5,796 bases of DNA from JAFDVL01 sp043775925 (GTDB lineage Bacteria; Acidobacteriota; Blastocatellia; RBC074): assembly GCA_043775925.1 (NCBI GenBank), contig JAYVRW010000149.1, positions 1 to 5,796 on the forward strand, written 5' to 3'. The notes beneath the pieces were generated by a model, which made no database searches, was not told the origin of the DNA, and worked only from the letters and a program-made list of their open reading frames with translations. Made by a program: the position numbers and the translations under genes. Shown in pieces: positions 5,516 through 5,796 of this stretch (the first letter of the stretch is position 1; each line of letters begins with the position of its first letter).

Positions 5516-5796
5516 ATGCTCGCTTCGCTTCGTCAGCTCCGAGCCTGGCTCGTCAATCTCACCGTCATGACCCTTGTTTATGCATCTGCGATGGCATTTC
5601 TGCCGATGAGAAGTTCGCAGTTCGCAGCAGGGGATGGAAAAGAGGTGGTCGGGAATACGGGGGTGGTCAGTGATCGACGGGCGGGGATCGGTATTGATGA
5701 AAAGGGAAACTTTTCTTGTCCCAACAGCCGTGGAAAGTGGAGCCGTGCCCCTTGCGCAGCGCTCCCCTTTCCACTATTGAACTGCGTTCGCCGGGA
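5516..5796 (+). CDS. Putative exported protein, N-terminal part (cut by window edge), family unknown
   Basis: The frame from ATG at 5516 stays open for 93 codons to the right edge. Residues 1-10 carry arginines (MLASLRQLRA). Residues about 11-30 are hydrophobic (LVNLTVMTLVYASAMAFLP), and small residues follow (about 33-38), so a signal peptide or membrane anchor is likely, with possible cleavage near SQFAA. The following residues are Gly-rich and polar (GDGKEVVGNTGVV, SDRRAGIGIDEKGN), with cysteines at 68, 80 and 90. I recognise no domain. It faces away from the translation operon and has its own leader and candidate promoter. A strong inverted repeat (5730-5774) lies inside the frame, so the last 25 codons could be a broken gene or a repeat rather than true coding sequence. 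The sequence beyond the window would decide. Confidence 0.5.
   Translation, partial: MLASLRQLRAWLVNLTVMTLVYASAMAFLPMRSSQFAAGDGKEVVGNTGVVSDRRAGIGIDEKGNFSCPNSRGKWSRAPCAALPFPLLNCVRR
5730..5774. repeat. 14-bp inverted repeat with one mismatch inside the partial CDS
   Basis: GTGGAAAGTGGAGC (5730-5743) and GCTCCCCTTTCCAC (5761-5774) pair in 13 of 14 positions around a 17-base GC-rich loop. Such a long stem is unusual inside a coding region. It could be an interspersed palindromic repeat, a mobile-element end or an RNA hairpin. Confidence 0.6.

Noticed and set aside
5540..5552. CGAGCC-T-GGCTCG, which shares CGAGCCT with the tRNA-Val acceptor, as a possible integration site.
   Set aside because: The shared stretch is only seven bases, with no integrase or longer repeat of the tRNA end in the window.
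5452..5673. A 73-codon plus-strand ORF overlapping the putative exported protein.
   Set aside because: Its start lies inside the GAAA hairpin without a ribosome-binding site. The frame from 5516 has both a Shine-Dalgarno and a signal-peptide pattern.

Overview
The window looks like a bacterial chromosomal housekeeping segment of roughly 50% GC. It carries the translation cluster tRNA-Val, thrS, infC, rpmI, rplT, pheS, all reading leftward on the minus strand. A separate, poorly recognisable gene begins at the right edge on the plus strand. Gene content and order are those of a common bacterial translation operon. An Acidobacteriota (Blastocatellia-like) origin is my best guess, from the general feel of the proteins and the heptamer-filled spacers. 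That is inference; nothing in the sequence proves the phylum.

Layout, in the direction of minus-strand transcription: a tRNA-Val(GAC) gene (4832-4906) lies behind a plausible TTGACA promoter. A 237-base spacer follows, then thrS with a GTG start (2630-4594). Next come infC (1969-2547), rpmI (1689-1892), rplT (624-1616) and the first 182 codons of pheS (1-548, cut by the left edge). The four spacers between the protein genes are short (72-82 bases). Three of them are filled with degenerate 7-base tandem repeats, each with a different unit. The fourth, rplT-pheS, holds a textbook intrinsic terminator whose U-tract runs directly into the pheS start codon.

The products act together in translation. 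ThrRS and PheRS charge tRNAs, IF3 controls start-codon fidelity, and bL35 and bL20 are 50S proteins. Three points stand out. First, rplT encodes a 330-residue protein: a normal L20 (about 120 residues), an Ala/Val/Pro-rich linker, and a C-terminal domain resembling the DUF4332 helix-hairpin-helix family. Second, infC has no ATG, GTG or TTG that would give a full-length protein. The evidence points to an ATC start behind a strong ribosome-binding site, which suggests IF3 feedback on its own start codon. Third, the terminator between rplT and pheS leaves no clear room for a separate pheS promoter and suggests attenuation.

The right third (4907-5515) has no convincing gene. It contains a perfect 11-bp inverted repeat next to a consensus -35 box and a long leader with a GAAA-capped hairpin. 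These precede a partial plus-strand CDS (from 5516) with a signal-peptide-like N-terminus and no family I can name.
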